31,237 bases of DNA from JADHUC01 sp964617665 (GTDB lineage Bacteria > Planctomycetota > Planctomycetia > Pirellulales > Pirellulaceae): positions 1 to 31,237 of the forward strand of contig CAZUAH010000108.1 in NCBI GenBank assembly GCA_964617665.1, given 5' to 3'. How positions within the stretch are numbered: the stretch's first letter is position 1; the number at the start of each line of letters is the position of its first letter. The notes under the pieces were generated by a model that saw only the letters and a list, made by a program, of their open reading frames with translations, had not been told where the DNA came from and ran no database searches. A program made the translations under genes and the position numbers. Shown piece by piece: positions 15,765 through 24,600 of the stretch.

Positions 15765-16466
15765 ATGACGAATAAGCAAACGGACAAAGTTACCAGGCGG
15801 GCGATGCTCACAGGCACAGCCGCGACAGCCGCGGGTCTGGCCCTGTCCGGCAAGGCGTCCGCCGACGAGTCGTGCAGCAAGACGGCCGTCAAAACCTACA
15901 AGAACGCCGACTTCTATGACGCGAATGGCGAGTTCCTGGTCGATAAGGCTCGCGAGGCTTATTTGGATATGTTTCGACGGTTTCACTATCCGTATTCCGA
16001 TCGGTTGAAGTGCGAAGAGGACGGAATGTGGATTATGGATTTCGGCCTCGGCGATTTTGTCAACGTAGGCATGGCCGGCATCTTCTGGCTGAACCGGCAA
16101 GACTGGGGCTACTTCGGCCACGAGATCTATTTGCTGCCGGGACAGATGATCCCTGAGCATGCCCATCAGCCGACCGACAAAGGCCCCGCCAAGATGGAAT
16201 CATGGCAGCCACGCAAGGGGATGATCTACACCTTCGGCGAAGGCGAGCCATCAACGGACCTCCTCTGCAAGATACCCGAGAGCCAAAGAGATATCGTTAA
16301 GGCGCGACATTGCACGCCATTGGAGATCGACGAGATCGGACATCTCAACCGGCTACTAGCGCCCCATTTCATGGTCGGCGGCCCCGAGGGCGCTATCGTT
16401 ACCGAGTACGGCACCTACCATGACATGGACGGTCTCAAACTCCTGAATCCGAAGGCGAGTGTGTAA
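15765..16466 (+). CDS. Tat-leader cupin sugar isomerase, D-lyxose-isomerase-like
   Basis: This 233-residue protein has a leader with a twin Arg (VTRRAMLTGTAAT) and an Ala-rich stretch ending near ASA-DE. The remainder is a cupin of the D-lyxose ketol-isomerase type, with GHEIYLLPGQMIPEHAH then MESW. The usual metal ligands are recognisable: H132 and H134 in PEHAH, E145 in MESW and H219 in GTYHD. Such enzymes bind a divalent metal and interconvert an aldose and a ketose. Whether lyxose is the substrate here is unknown. Four residues after H219 comes DGLKL, close to the family end. The start at 15765 follows AAAGGAG (15751-15757), and an in-frame start at 15717 lacks that support. The convergent neighbour begins 25 nt beyond the stop, with no terminator seen. 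Confidence 0.85.
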   Translation: MTNKQTDKVTRRAMLTGTAATAAGLALSGKASADESCSKTAVKTYKNADFYDANGEFLVDKAREAYLDMFRRFHYPYSDRLKCEEDGMWIMDFGLGDFVNVGMAGIFWLNRQDWGYFGHEIYLLPGQMIPEHAHQPTDKGPAKMESWQPRKGMIYTFGEGEPSTDLLCKIPESQRDIVKARHCTPLEIDEIGHLNRLLAPHFMVGGPEGAIVTEYGTYHDMDGLKLLNPKASV

Positions 16467-16491
16467 GCAGTCCGCGTGATTTCGTGGACGC

Positions 16492-19284
16492 TCACTTGTT
16501 CACACCGAATGCCGCCTTGGCGTCAGCGTCGCTGGGGCGGTAGTCGGGATCTTCCGTTAGGCAGAGGCAATCCAGCCGCGGATTGCCAGCGGCGATGCCG
16601 GGCCCTTCGCGCGGGTAGATGCGGAATACGAACTCACCCGCTTCCAGTTTGAAGACAATTGGCGATCCCGGTGGCACGGTCGTCACACCGCCGCCGCGTC
16701 CGGTCCAGTGCCACTTCTTGTCGTTCACGCCACAGTTGCCTAATACCTGATTCCCGGTCAGCGTCACTTCCTGATCGGGCAACACCAATCCGAACGACAT
16801 GTCGCCGCCCGTCGGATAGCGAACTCGTCCCCACAACGTCCACCGGCCTTTGTGTGGGACATTGACCTTGTACTCCGTGTAGCACGGCGTACTGCCGGAT
16901 CGGTCAAAACGTCCTGAGCCCAGAACCACATCGCCCAGCGCGTCAGGTTCCTGGATGTCTGCTGCCGAACCCTTGGTCATGCTGCCGACGCAGCTCTGGA
17001 AATCCTCCGCCTGGACCCAAATCACGACGGGCTTGCGCAATTCGAGGGTCGCTTCGGTCAGTAGTTTTCTCGCTTCGATCGGCGATGTGTCCGGGAAGTG
17101 GAGCAGCATGCGTCGATGGTCCAACGGCACGCAGGTCTTCGCACTCAGTTTCTCCGTTTCGACGGTTCCGCCTTGTACGTCGTAGACCGTCACGTTGCTG
17201 GTGTCGATCGTCAGTTTTCCCTGTTTGCCCATGTAGTGCCACACCGTCGCGATTGCACCATCACTCCACTCGCCGACAAATGCGCGGACATCGTGTGTTC
17301 CGGCCACCTCGTCCAACGCCTCCGCCTGCACAAATTCCGGCGAGTCGTCCGCATCCGTGAGACTGTGAGGCAGCCTGACGAAATCTTTGCCCTGTTCCTG
17401 CAAGCGTTCGAGCGTCTGCGCCGGCACCTTGTACGCAAGCCGTAGGTGTTCATACTGCCGGACGATTTCTAGGATATCCGGCGTAAGTGGATGAGCTTCC
17501 ATGCGCGAGAAACTGGTCTGCAGCGAGATTGGCGAATCGTAGGCCAGCGACTTGCACATCAGGTACTCGATCTCGTCGAACTGCAGTCCATCGTAGTTGC
17601 CGCTCTTGGGGCCGATGCCGAACCATCCGAGTTCGCCTGGCGTCATATCCTCATGGCCTTTGATCACTCTTTTCAGCGTGCGGTCGATATGGTCTTTGCA
17701 TGTCGGCCAATCGTCGATCGAACCGCCGGCATGGAGGTATGCCAGGTAAGTACCCGGATACTGGTCGATCGTCCCGTAACGAGTGAACGAATGCCACAGC
17801 CCGTGCGTGCGCCCGCCGCCCATGTGGATGATGGGGCGTTTCTTGAACTTCCGCATCGGCACCGCATGGGCATTGGACGAGTAGTAGTGGTAGCGGCGGC
17901 GGTCGACGTCCTCACTACCGTCGAAGTACACCATGTCGAAGTCGCAGCAATTGAACACGTGAGCCAGTCGCGCAGTGGTCTCCTCGAACAACGGGGATTC
18001 CTGGTCGATGATGTACCCGTTGATGCACCCGTCCACGGCGTAATGTCGACATTCCGTTTGAGCCTTGTGGGCAGCCGCCTGTGTGCCCCACGCTCCTCGC
18101 TGGCAACCAAGGAACGTATCCCACTTGCCCTCCGGGCCGATTGATTCGAAACGAATGATCTCGTTGTCGATGATCACTTCCTGATGCTTGGAAACGTGCC
18201 CTTCCCAGACCTTCTGTTTGCACACCGGGCTGCCCGGCCACTGACTCAAATCTTCTTCAGCGCGAATCGTCGTCTGATCCGCCGTAACATCTGCGGCCAG
18301 CGTGGCGGACCGATCCACCCAGAAGCCTCGATTTGGCACCGGTGTCACGTAGGGGTCGATCTTGGAGACCTTCGATGCAAACGTGTGCATGCCGACCAGG
18401 ATGTCGTTCTCGTGGAACTTTGCTACCGCGCGGCGCAGGCTCTCGATGCCGTCGGGATACGCGTTCTTCCTGAACCTGAAGTGCCCCACACTCGCGCACC
18501 AAGCACCAGAGTTGAGCATCACTTGGCGAAATCCTGCCTTGCGGCAATAGTCGATTACCGTATCGACATCCTTCTCACCGAAACTCAGAAACCAATAGGA
18601 CTGCCGAGCAATCGGCAAGTCGTGCGATGGCACGCCATTGCCTTCGTTACGCGCCAAATCGTAGTCTGCGGACAGGCGGCAGAGGATCGACTTCAGTTCA
18701 GCAGTTGGCGCTGCGACGAGTGCGGCGCCGGCACCTTCCAACTTCGGTCCTGGAGCATCCTGCGAAGTCATACTCAACAGCGTGTGATCGCTTCGTCGGC
18801 TGCACGAGCCTTGACTCCGGAGATTGATTCCCCGCAGGCAGATGGAGTACCGTTCGTTCCAAGCCGCGTTCAGACGCGACCCGCCCCGTTCGGTGATCGT
18901 CACGCCAATGCGAACCAGTGTCGCGTGAGTGGGTCGCGTGCCGGACACTTCGGCCAACCGAAAAGCGATCCAGTCGTCAGTCACCTCGACAGCGTACGTC
19001 AGTTTGGTGTCGCAATCAGCGAAGGCAACCGTCAGTCGGTCATCGGCAAGCTGCACGCGATTTGCGTTGCGCGTTTTCCCATCGACACGTACAGTGCCGA
19101 ACGTCACCTTCTTGTCCGCGGCACAGTATTCCGTCGACGTTGCCTTGTCCACCAAAGAGCGCCACACCGCGTCCTCCCCTAAGACGCCACGGAAGCGCGC
19201 ATTCTCCAGCACTGCGTCAGCCGCGAAGATCCGCGAACCAACGATCAATCCCAGAACAATCACGAAATAGACGATGTTTCGCAT
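16492..19284 (-). CDS. Exported candidate glycosidase with TIM-barrel and C-terminal binding domain
   Basis: This 930-residue protein begins MRNIVYFVIVLGLIVGSRIFAADA, a clear signal peptide. An in-frame ATG 24 nt earlier (19308) precedes a poorer leader, and GGAGA (19292-19296 read on the minus strand) supports 19284. The first 220 residues are beta-rich. Residues about 230-600 look like a TIM barrel (CRKAGFRQVMLNSGAWC, FHENDILVGMHTFAS), with MVYFDGSED (D455) at a strand end and GLQFDEIEYLM after it, an arrangement like alpha-galactosidase-type hydrolases. Residues about 740-930 form a beta sandwich with VQAEDFQS and FVFRIYPREGPG, resembling a carbohydrate-binding module. I cannot name a hydrolase family. 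It faces two isomerase genes tail to tail and shares a divergent promoter region with the second Gfo/Idh gene. Confidence 0.8.
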   Translation of the reverse strand: MRNIVYFVIVLGLIVGSRIFAADAVLENARFRGVLGEDAVWRSLVDKATSTEYCAADKKVTFGTVRVDGKTRNANRVQLADDRLTVAFADCDTKLTYAVEVTDDWIAFRLAEVSGTRPTHATLVRIGVTITERGGSRLNAAWNERYSICLRGINLRSQGSCSRRSDHTLLSMTSQDAPGPKLEGAGAALVAAPTAELKSILCRLSADYDLARNEGNGVPSHDLPIARQSYWFLSFGEKDVDTVIDYCRKAGFRQVMLNSGAWCASVGHFRFRKNAYPDGIESLRRAVAKFHENDILVGMHTFASKVSKIDPYVTPVPNRGFWVDRSATLAADVTADQTTIRAEEDLSQWPGSPVCKQKVWEGHVSKHQEVIIDNEIIRFESIGPEGKWDTFLGCQRGAWGTQAAAHKAQTECRHYAVDGCINGYIIDQESPLFEETTARLAHVFNCCDFDMVYFDGSEDVDRRRYHYYSSNAHAVPMRKFKKRPIIHMGGGRTHGLWHSFTRYGTIDQYPGTYLAYLHAGGSIDDWPTCKDHIDRTLKRVIKGHEDMTPGELGWFGIGPKSGNYDGLQFDEIEYLMCKSLAYDSPISLQTSFSRMEAHPLTPDILEIVRQYEHLRLAYKVPAQTLERLQEQGKDFVRLPHSLTDADDSPEFVQAEALDEVAGTHDVRAFVGEWSDGAIATVWHYMGKQGKLTIDTSNVTVYDVQGGTVETEKLSAKTCVPLDHRRMLLHFPDTSPIEARKLLTEATLELRKPVVIWVQAEDFQSCVGSMTKGSAADIQEPDALGDVVLGSGRFDRSGSTPCYTEYKVNVPHKGRWTLWGRVRYPTGGDMSFGLVLPDQEVTLTGNQVLGNCGVNDKKWHWTGRGGGVTTVPPGSPIVFKLEAGEFVFRIYPREGPGIAAGNPRLDCLCLTEDPDYRPSDADAKAAFGVNK

Positions 19285-19494
19285 GGCGATTTCTCCGTGT
19301 GCGGGCAAAATGCAAGACGATATTCTCTGTTAGTCTGCCCGAAGCAAGTTCGTCGTGCAACATCCGCCGGGAATATGGCAGACGCCGCAGCAGCAAGCTA
19401 CAATGACAAACGCGGCATCGAGACGACCCCCGCAAAGATCCACGCGTAGGTTTCCCAGCAAGACGTCAACGCCTTCCGCAAAGGAGTGATTTCC

Positions 19495-20916
19495 ATGACC
19501 AAGGTGAACCGTCGTCAGTTTCTTCACCGTTCAAAGCAACTTGGCATCGGTGCCTCGGTCGGAGCGACGTTGCTTGCACATCCAAGTCGTGCCAAAGCCG
19601 TTTCGCCTAACGAAAAACCCGTGTTGGGAATCGTGGGCATTCGCGGGCGAGGGCACTTGTTGGCCATGGGCTTTGCGCTGCGCGGCGACTGCGAGATCGC
19701 TTACATGGCCGACGTGGATTCGCGCGTGTTCGAAACCTCGGCATCCAAGGGCTACATGCGGTTCACGCCGCCGGAGTTGGGCGCACTTCCGCGGCCGGAG
19801 GGCGTGGCCAAAGCCCAGGGCCGCGCACCGAAGTGCGTGACCGACTTCCGCCGCGTGCTGGACGACAAATCCGTCGACGCCATTGTCACGGGCACCCCCG
19901 ATCATTGGCATGCATTGGTGACGGTATGGAGTTGTCAGGCGGGCAAAGATGTCTATGTGGAAAAACCTGCTTCGCACAATCCGTGGGAAGGCCGGAAGAT
20001 GGTCGAAGCGGCACGCAAGTACGAGCGAGTGGTCCAACTTGGCACGCAAAGCCGCAGCGCGCCGTACATGAAGAAGGCCAAAGAATACATCGAAAGCGGA
20101 GAACTGGGCGACATCCACATGTGCCGCGTGTACAACCAGAAGAATTGGGGCAACCGGCCTGCGGTGGCCGACAGCGATCCGCCCAAGGAACTGGACTGGA
20201 ACATGTGGAACGGTCCGGCGCCGGAGGCGCAATACAACTTCAATTGTTGGGAACACTGGAACCACTTCTGGCGCTACTCCGGCGGCGACAGCATCAACGA
20301 CAGCATCCACCAGTACGATCTGGCGCGCTGGCTGTGCGACGTGCGGCATCCCAAGTCGGTCTACTCGACAGGCGGTCGTTGGGCCGAAGAGGGAGTGTTT
20401 GACACTCCCGACACGCAAATGGCCGTATACGACTTCGACAAACTGGTAATGACTTTCGAGATGACCCTCTTCACACCGTACATGCTCCTGGCCGACCAGG
20501 CGTTGCGCGACGGCGACATTTTTCCGCATTGGCCGCAGAACGCGTCGCGCATCGAGTTGTACGGCACAAAGGGCCTGATGATCGTCGGCCGACATGGAAT
20601 GGGTTGGCAGGTATTCGGTCGCCCCCACCAGCGAAAACCCGTAGTGGTCGCTCAGGAATACGGCCGTTGGTCCGACGAACCACACCGCGACGATTTCCTG
20701 GACGCCGTGCGCAACCGACGACGTCCCAACGCCGACATCGAAGAAGGCCATCTGAGCACGCTGCTGCCGCAATACGCCAACATCAGCTATCGGCTGGGCG
20801 GCGAGAAGCTGCTAGTCGACCCCAAGACCGACCGATTCACCAACAGCGAAGCCGGCAACGCCCTCTTGCGGCGCGAAGAGTATCGCAAGCCCTGGGTCAT
20901 ATCGGATCCGGTCTGA
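19495..20916 (+). CDS. Tat-exported Gfo/Idh/MocA family oxidoreductase (second copy)
   Basis: This 473-residue protein has a Tat-like leader (NRRQFLHRSKQLGIGASVGATLLA). The Rossmann motif is VGIRGRGHLL, near residue 45. The EKP catalytic motif is at E156-K158, with GTPDHWHAL before it. The substrate domain has WNMWNGPAPEAQYN, as in other planctomycete members. It is a different subfamily from the copy at 293-1720: the glycine-rich loop is GIRGRG rather than GCGHQS. AAGGAG (19481-19486) lies 8 nt before ATG 19495, and a GTG nine bases upstream is too close to that site. The 210-nt spacer to the divergent glycosidase gene contains TACAAT (19399-19404) as a possible -10 box, with a poor -35. A small membrane protein follows after 29 nt and is probably cotranscribed. 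Confidence 0.92.
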   Translation: MTKVNRRQFLHRSKQLGIGASVGATLLAHPSRAKAVSPNEKPVLGIVGIRGRGHLLAMGFALRGDCEIAYMADVDSRVFETSASKGYMRFTPPELGALPRPEGVAKAQGRAPKCVTDFRRVLDDKSVDAIVTGTPDHWHALVTVWSCQAGKDVYVEKPASHNPWEGRKMVEAARKYERVVQLGTQSRSAPYMKKAKEYIESGELGDIHMCRVYNQKNWGNRPAVADSDPPKELDWNMWNGPAPEAQYNFNCWEHWNHFWRYSGGDSINDSIHQYDLARWLCDVRHPKSVYSTGGRWAEEGVFDTPDTQMAVYDFDKLVMTFEMTLFTPYMLLADQALRDGDIFPHWPQNASRIELYGTKGLMIVGRHGMGWQVFGRPHQRKPVVVAQEYGRWSDEPHRDDFLDAVRNRRRPNADIEEGHLSTLLPQYANISYRLGGEKLLVDPKTDRFTNSEAGNALLRREEYRKPWVISDPV

Positions 20917-20945
20917 CCGGCTCGCGCCAAAACCCGAGGCCCGCC

Positions 20946-21431
20946 ATGTTTCGCTATTCCATGATGACGCTGTTGGTGGTTGTGTCCGTCCTGGCCCTGT
21001 TCGCTGCTGCGTTCGCCAATCCGAGTACCGTTTTTGTACGGACCATCGTTTCACTTACGATGCTTGTTCTAGCATCCTGCACGTTCGTTGCTGCTCTGGG
21101 TCGCTCGCGTAGTCCGTTCATTCTGGGCTTTGTCATGGCGGGATGGTCGTATTACGTGCTCACGTCCGGCTTTCCATTCCACCATCAAGACCGCCAGATA
21201 GTCGCAACTGAATGGGCGTTGGATGAATTTGCGGATACGGTTCATCCGGATTTAGAGGGTCTGACCTATCCCAGCAGACTGTATATCGGTTACTCATTGT
21301 CCGGTGACCGACCAGAGGAAAAGAAGCTGCGGTTCGCGCGCGTCGGCCACTGTCTTTTCACGTTCATTTTCGCAACCATCGGCGGTCTGGCCGCAATTTG
21401 GCTTCGACGCCCAACACTCCCCAACAAGTGA
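20946..21431 (+). CDS. Small four-helix membrane protein of unknown function
   Basis: This 161-residue protein begins MFRYSMMTLLVVVSVLALFA. Predicted membrane segments are at about 7-24, 33-52, 58-76 and 135-153, with a hydrophilic loop of about 55 residues (HHQDRQIVATEW to KKLRFARV) between the third and fourth. The opening (a Phe/Arg pair, then MTLL and a long Val/Leu stretch) is typical of many small planctomycete inner-membrane proteins of unknown role. An open frame runs 417 nt further upstream inside the oxidoreductase gene. I chose 20946 because GAGG (20936-20939) precedes it and the first helix starts there. It probably shares a transcript with the oxidoreductase. Confidence 0.72.
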   Translation: MFRYSMMTLLVVVSVLALFAAAFANPSTVFVRTIVSLTMLVLASCTFVAALGRSRSPFILGFVMAGWSYYVLTSGFPFHHQDRQIVATEWALDEFADTVHPDLEGLTYPSRLYIGYSLSGDRPEEKKLRFARVGHCLFTFIFATIGGLAAIWLRRPTLPNK

Positions 21432-21476
21432 GGCACCCGTGTAGATCGCCAGCGGTGCACATAGGTTGGCGATTCT

Positions 21477-21485
21477 TGGTATACT
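21477..21485 (+). promoter_or_regulatory. Extended -10 promoter element for the HzsA-like/SUMF1 gene
   Basis: TGGTATACT forms an extended -10 box (TGn plus TATACT). No good -35 hexamer lies 16-18 nt upstream, which an extended -10 does not require. Transcription would begin near 21492 and give a leader of about 120 nt before ATG 21613. Confidence 0.4.
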
Positions 21486-21612
21486 GGAACTACGATTCGG
21501 ACGTAGGGGCCGCGAAGACTTGGGCTACCCTACAAGAATTGTCTCGAAAAGACTCGACCCGCCGTTCTACCTTTCCAACCGCACGCCTCGTGTGGCAGGA
21601 GGAGAATCCCTA

Positions 21613-24600
21613 ATGCAAAGGATCGCTGTGTTCTGTCTGATGGCCGTGACCATGTTGCTTTCCGCGTCGCCGGGTGCCACTTGCAGTGAGGAACCGAAGG
21701 CCGTTGGCGATGGAATCGTGATGGAAACCGAGGCGTGGGAACGGACCAACGAGGCATTCGCCAAATGCAACGAACGGATCCGCGAGTACAGCTCGCGTAA
21801 TTTGCTCGCTCGACGCGGCGTGCTTGTCACGGTCGATCCGTCCAATTCGCTTCGCAGCGTGCATCTGCTGGCCGACGGCGATGCGGGGATAATGGGGGCC
21901 GATGGCCGTGTGTTTGTGAACGGGCAGCCGACGGTGATCACTTACTATCTGGACGAGCCGAAGACGATCACGGAAGTCGGATTGTTCAGTTTCAATGGCG
22001 ACACTCGAGGGAACCAGGACTACGAGGTTCGACTGGCCAACAACGCGAAGAATCCGGGAGTAGTGCCCGAGTTCGCTGCAACTCCCGATCTGACAACCGG
22101 CCCGAAGATCATCGGGCAAGATCGCGGCGGTTACCACAGCCGCTTTGTCCGTACCGACGGAAAACCGTTGGTTTCCGGCCAGGTTGACTGGGTACAGTTT
22201 CGCATCTGGCGGACCTATCAGGGCAAGGTGGGCGACCCTGCCAGAACAACAGATCCCATCAGCGCAGCAGTGGTTATCGAATTGGAGGTATTGGGCGCGA
22301 AGGACGACATCGTCACTCCAACGCCCGAGGAATTGGCGTATCGCGAGGCAATGCGGAACGCGCCCAAGCAGCCAGAGCTTGTCGAGAAAGACACGTGGTA
22401 CGAGACGATGATCGCCAGTCGCGAGGCGCTCCACCGGTGGGAGTGTTTGCACGACTACCTTGCCTTGCCTGTCTTCGGTGTCGACCTTGGCGCTTGGCAT
22501 GTGCTTGGGCCAATCTCGGCAAAGAGCAAGGATCTTGCTGAGATCCGCAAGGCAACGGAGATTGACTTGAGCCGCAAGTATGAAGGCGCAAACGGCAAGA
22601 CGGTCGGCTGGCTTGAGCGCAAAGACTTGAAGGATTGGGAAATCAACGATCTGACGAATGGCTCCGCCATGGAAAAAGGCAACGTTGTGTTTCTGTGCCG
22701 GAGCATCGGACTGCGGCGCTCGGTCGAGCAGCGAGAATTGTACGTCGAGGCGTGTGCCGACAAGGGGACGCTGACACTGCTGCCACAGCGACGCCGCCTG
22801 CCCCTGCGAAGCCCGCTCGGCAGACTGCAAGGCGGTTCGGAACTGACCGGCGAACCGGGCGAGTATCAGTTGCTGATGGAATTGAAGGCCGGCGATGCAG
22901 GACAGTGTCGGTTTTGCTTCATGGCACAACCCGACACGTCGCAACCCGGCGCCGGAAGTCCTGGTACGCGGCAGAATCGACGTCGCCAACTTTACTCGCA
23001 AGTACGCGAATCGTTCGATGGCGGCGCGGACAGACTGCAAATGAATTGGGAGGCGCAAGAGGCGATCTGGGAGAACGGGCGGAAACGAAACCTCGAAGAT
23101 TGGCTGCCCTGTCACGCTGAGGTGTACCTGAAACCGCGATACCAAGCCGCGATCGGCCGGCGCGTTGCCAACCTCGAGCAGGAATTGGCCAGCGACGAAG
23201 GCGTCCGTGCGATGGCGTTGGCGGGGCTGCGAGGAGGAATTGCCGAGCACGTCAAGGTGATGCAGGGGTCCATCCAAGCCGACCTGACGCTCGAACAACT
23301 CCGAGGGAAGTATCACCAATTGGCTCTGCTCGAACAGGCGATCACCACATCGGGACAAGTCCGCTCGATGCGACTGGCTGTAGAAGACCAACGCGGGATG
23401 TTCGGCGACCGCTATGCCCAGGGCGGTGAGTATCTGAAGCGAATCGACTCGCTGGAACAGCGGATTGCCTCGGCTTGGCGAGATCTGTTGGCAGACAAGC
23501 CAGACGCGTTTGACGACTGGTGTCAACTTGCCACGAGTGCCGACGACGCGGGACAGCAGATTCTGCTGGCCAATCCGCTGCTGGACTTTGACAAGTTGCT
23601 GCTTGTAAAAGGCCGAACCGGATTTGCCAGCAACTGGGGTGGGCCGAACCGTCTGGGCAGCGACATGGTTGTCCTGTCGCCCGTCCATCCCGATGGCGAA
23701 GTGACAACGATCCACCAGGGTAACGTCAGCGACATGGATCTGAATTGGGACGGCAAGCGAATTGTCTTTTCGGACGGATCGGCTGTCTGGGAAATCCGAG
23801 CCGATGGCACGGATTTGCGGCGAGTTTCTGCCGAAGATCCCCCCGTCACACACTACGACGCCTGCTACTTGCCCGACGGACGAATCATGTGTGTATCGAA
23901 CGCGTGCGAACAAGCCGTGCCATGCACGGGCGGAGCCAATGTGGGCAACATTCACGTCATGGACGCCGACGGCGCAAACGAACGGCGAATCACTTTCGAC
24001 CAGGACCACAACTGGAACCCCACGGTCATGCACGATGGGCGTGTGCTGTACACGCGATGGGAATACACCGACACGCCGCACTACTTCAGCCGGTTGCTGT
24101 TCCACATGAATCCAGACGGCACGGGCCAAATGGAATACTACGGCAGCAATTCCTACTGGCCCAACTCAATGTACTGGCCGCGGCCCATTCCAGGACATCC
24201 GACGATGATCTCCTGCGTGGTTTCCGGCCATCATGGTGTCTCGCGATCGGGCGAATTGCTGCTGCTGGATCCGGCTCGCGGTCGTCACGAAGCCCAAGGA
24301 GCCGTGCAGCGAATCCCTGGCTACGGCAAGAAGGTCGAGGCAATCACGGCGGATCAACTCGTTACCGAAGTCTGGCCGAAATTCGCCGCGCCATGGCCTT
24401 TGGCCGATCCCAGCACTGATTTGGGCGCGGGCAAGTATTTCCTTGCTTGCGTGCAACACGACCGATGGTCGTCGTGGGATCTATGCCTGGTCGACGTGTT
24501 CGATAACATCACGCCCATCCTGTCCGGCGGGTACATGACGCCGATTCCACTTCGACCGAGGCCCAAACCGCCGGCGATCCCTTCGCGTCTTGACCCGACA

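Noticed and set aside
21610..24129. An 839-codon open frame on the minus strand opposite the HzsA-like gene
   Set aside because: It lies entirely within the plus-strand gene, has no signal, domain or ribosome site, and its Arg/Val/Leu-rich text is typical of an antisense frame in GC-rich DNA.
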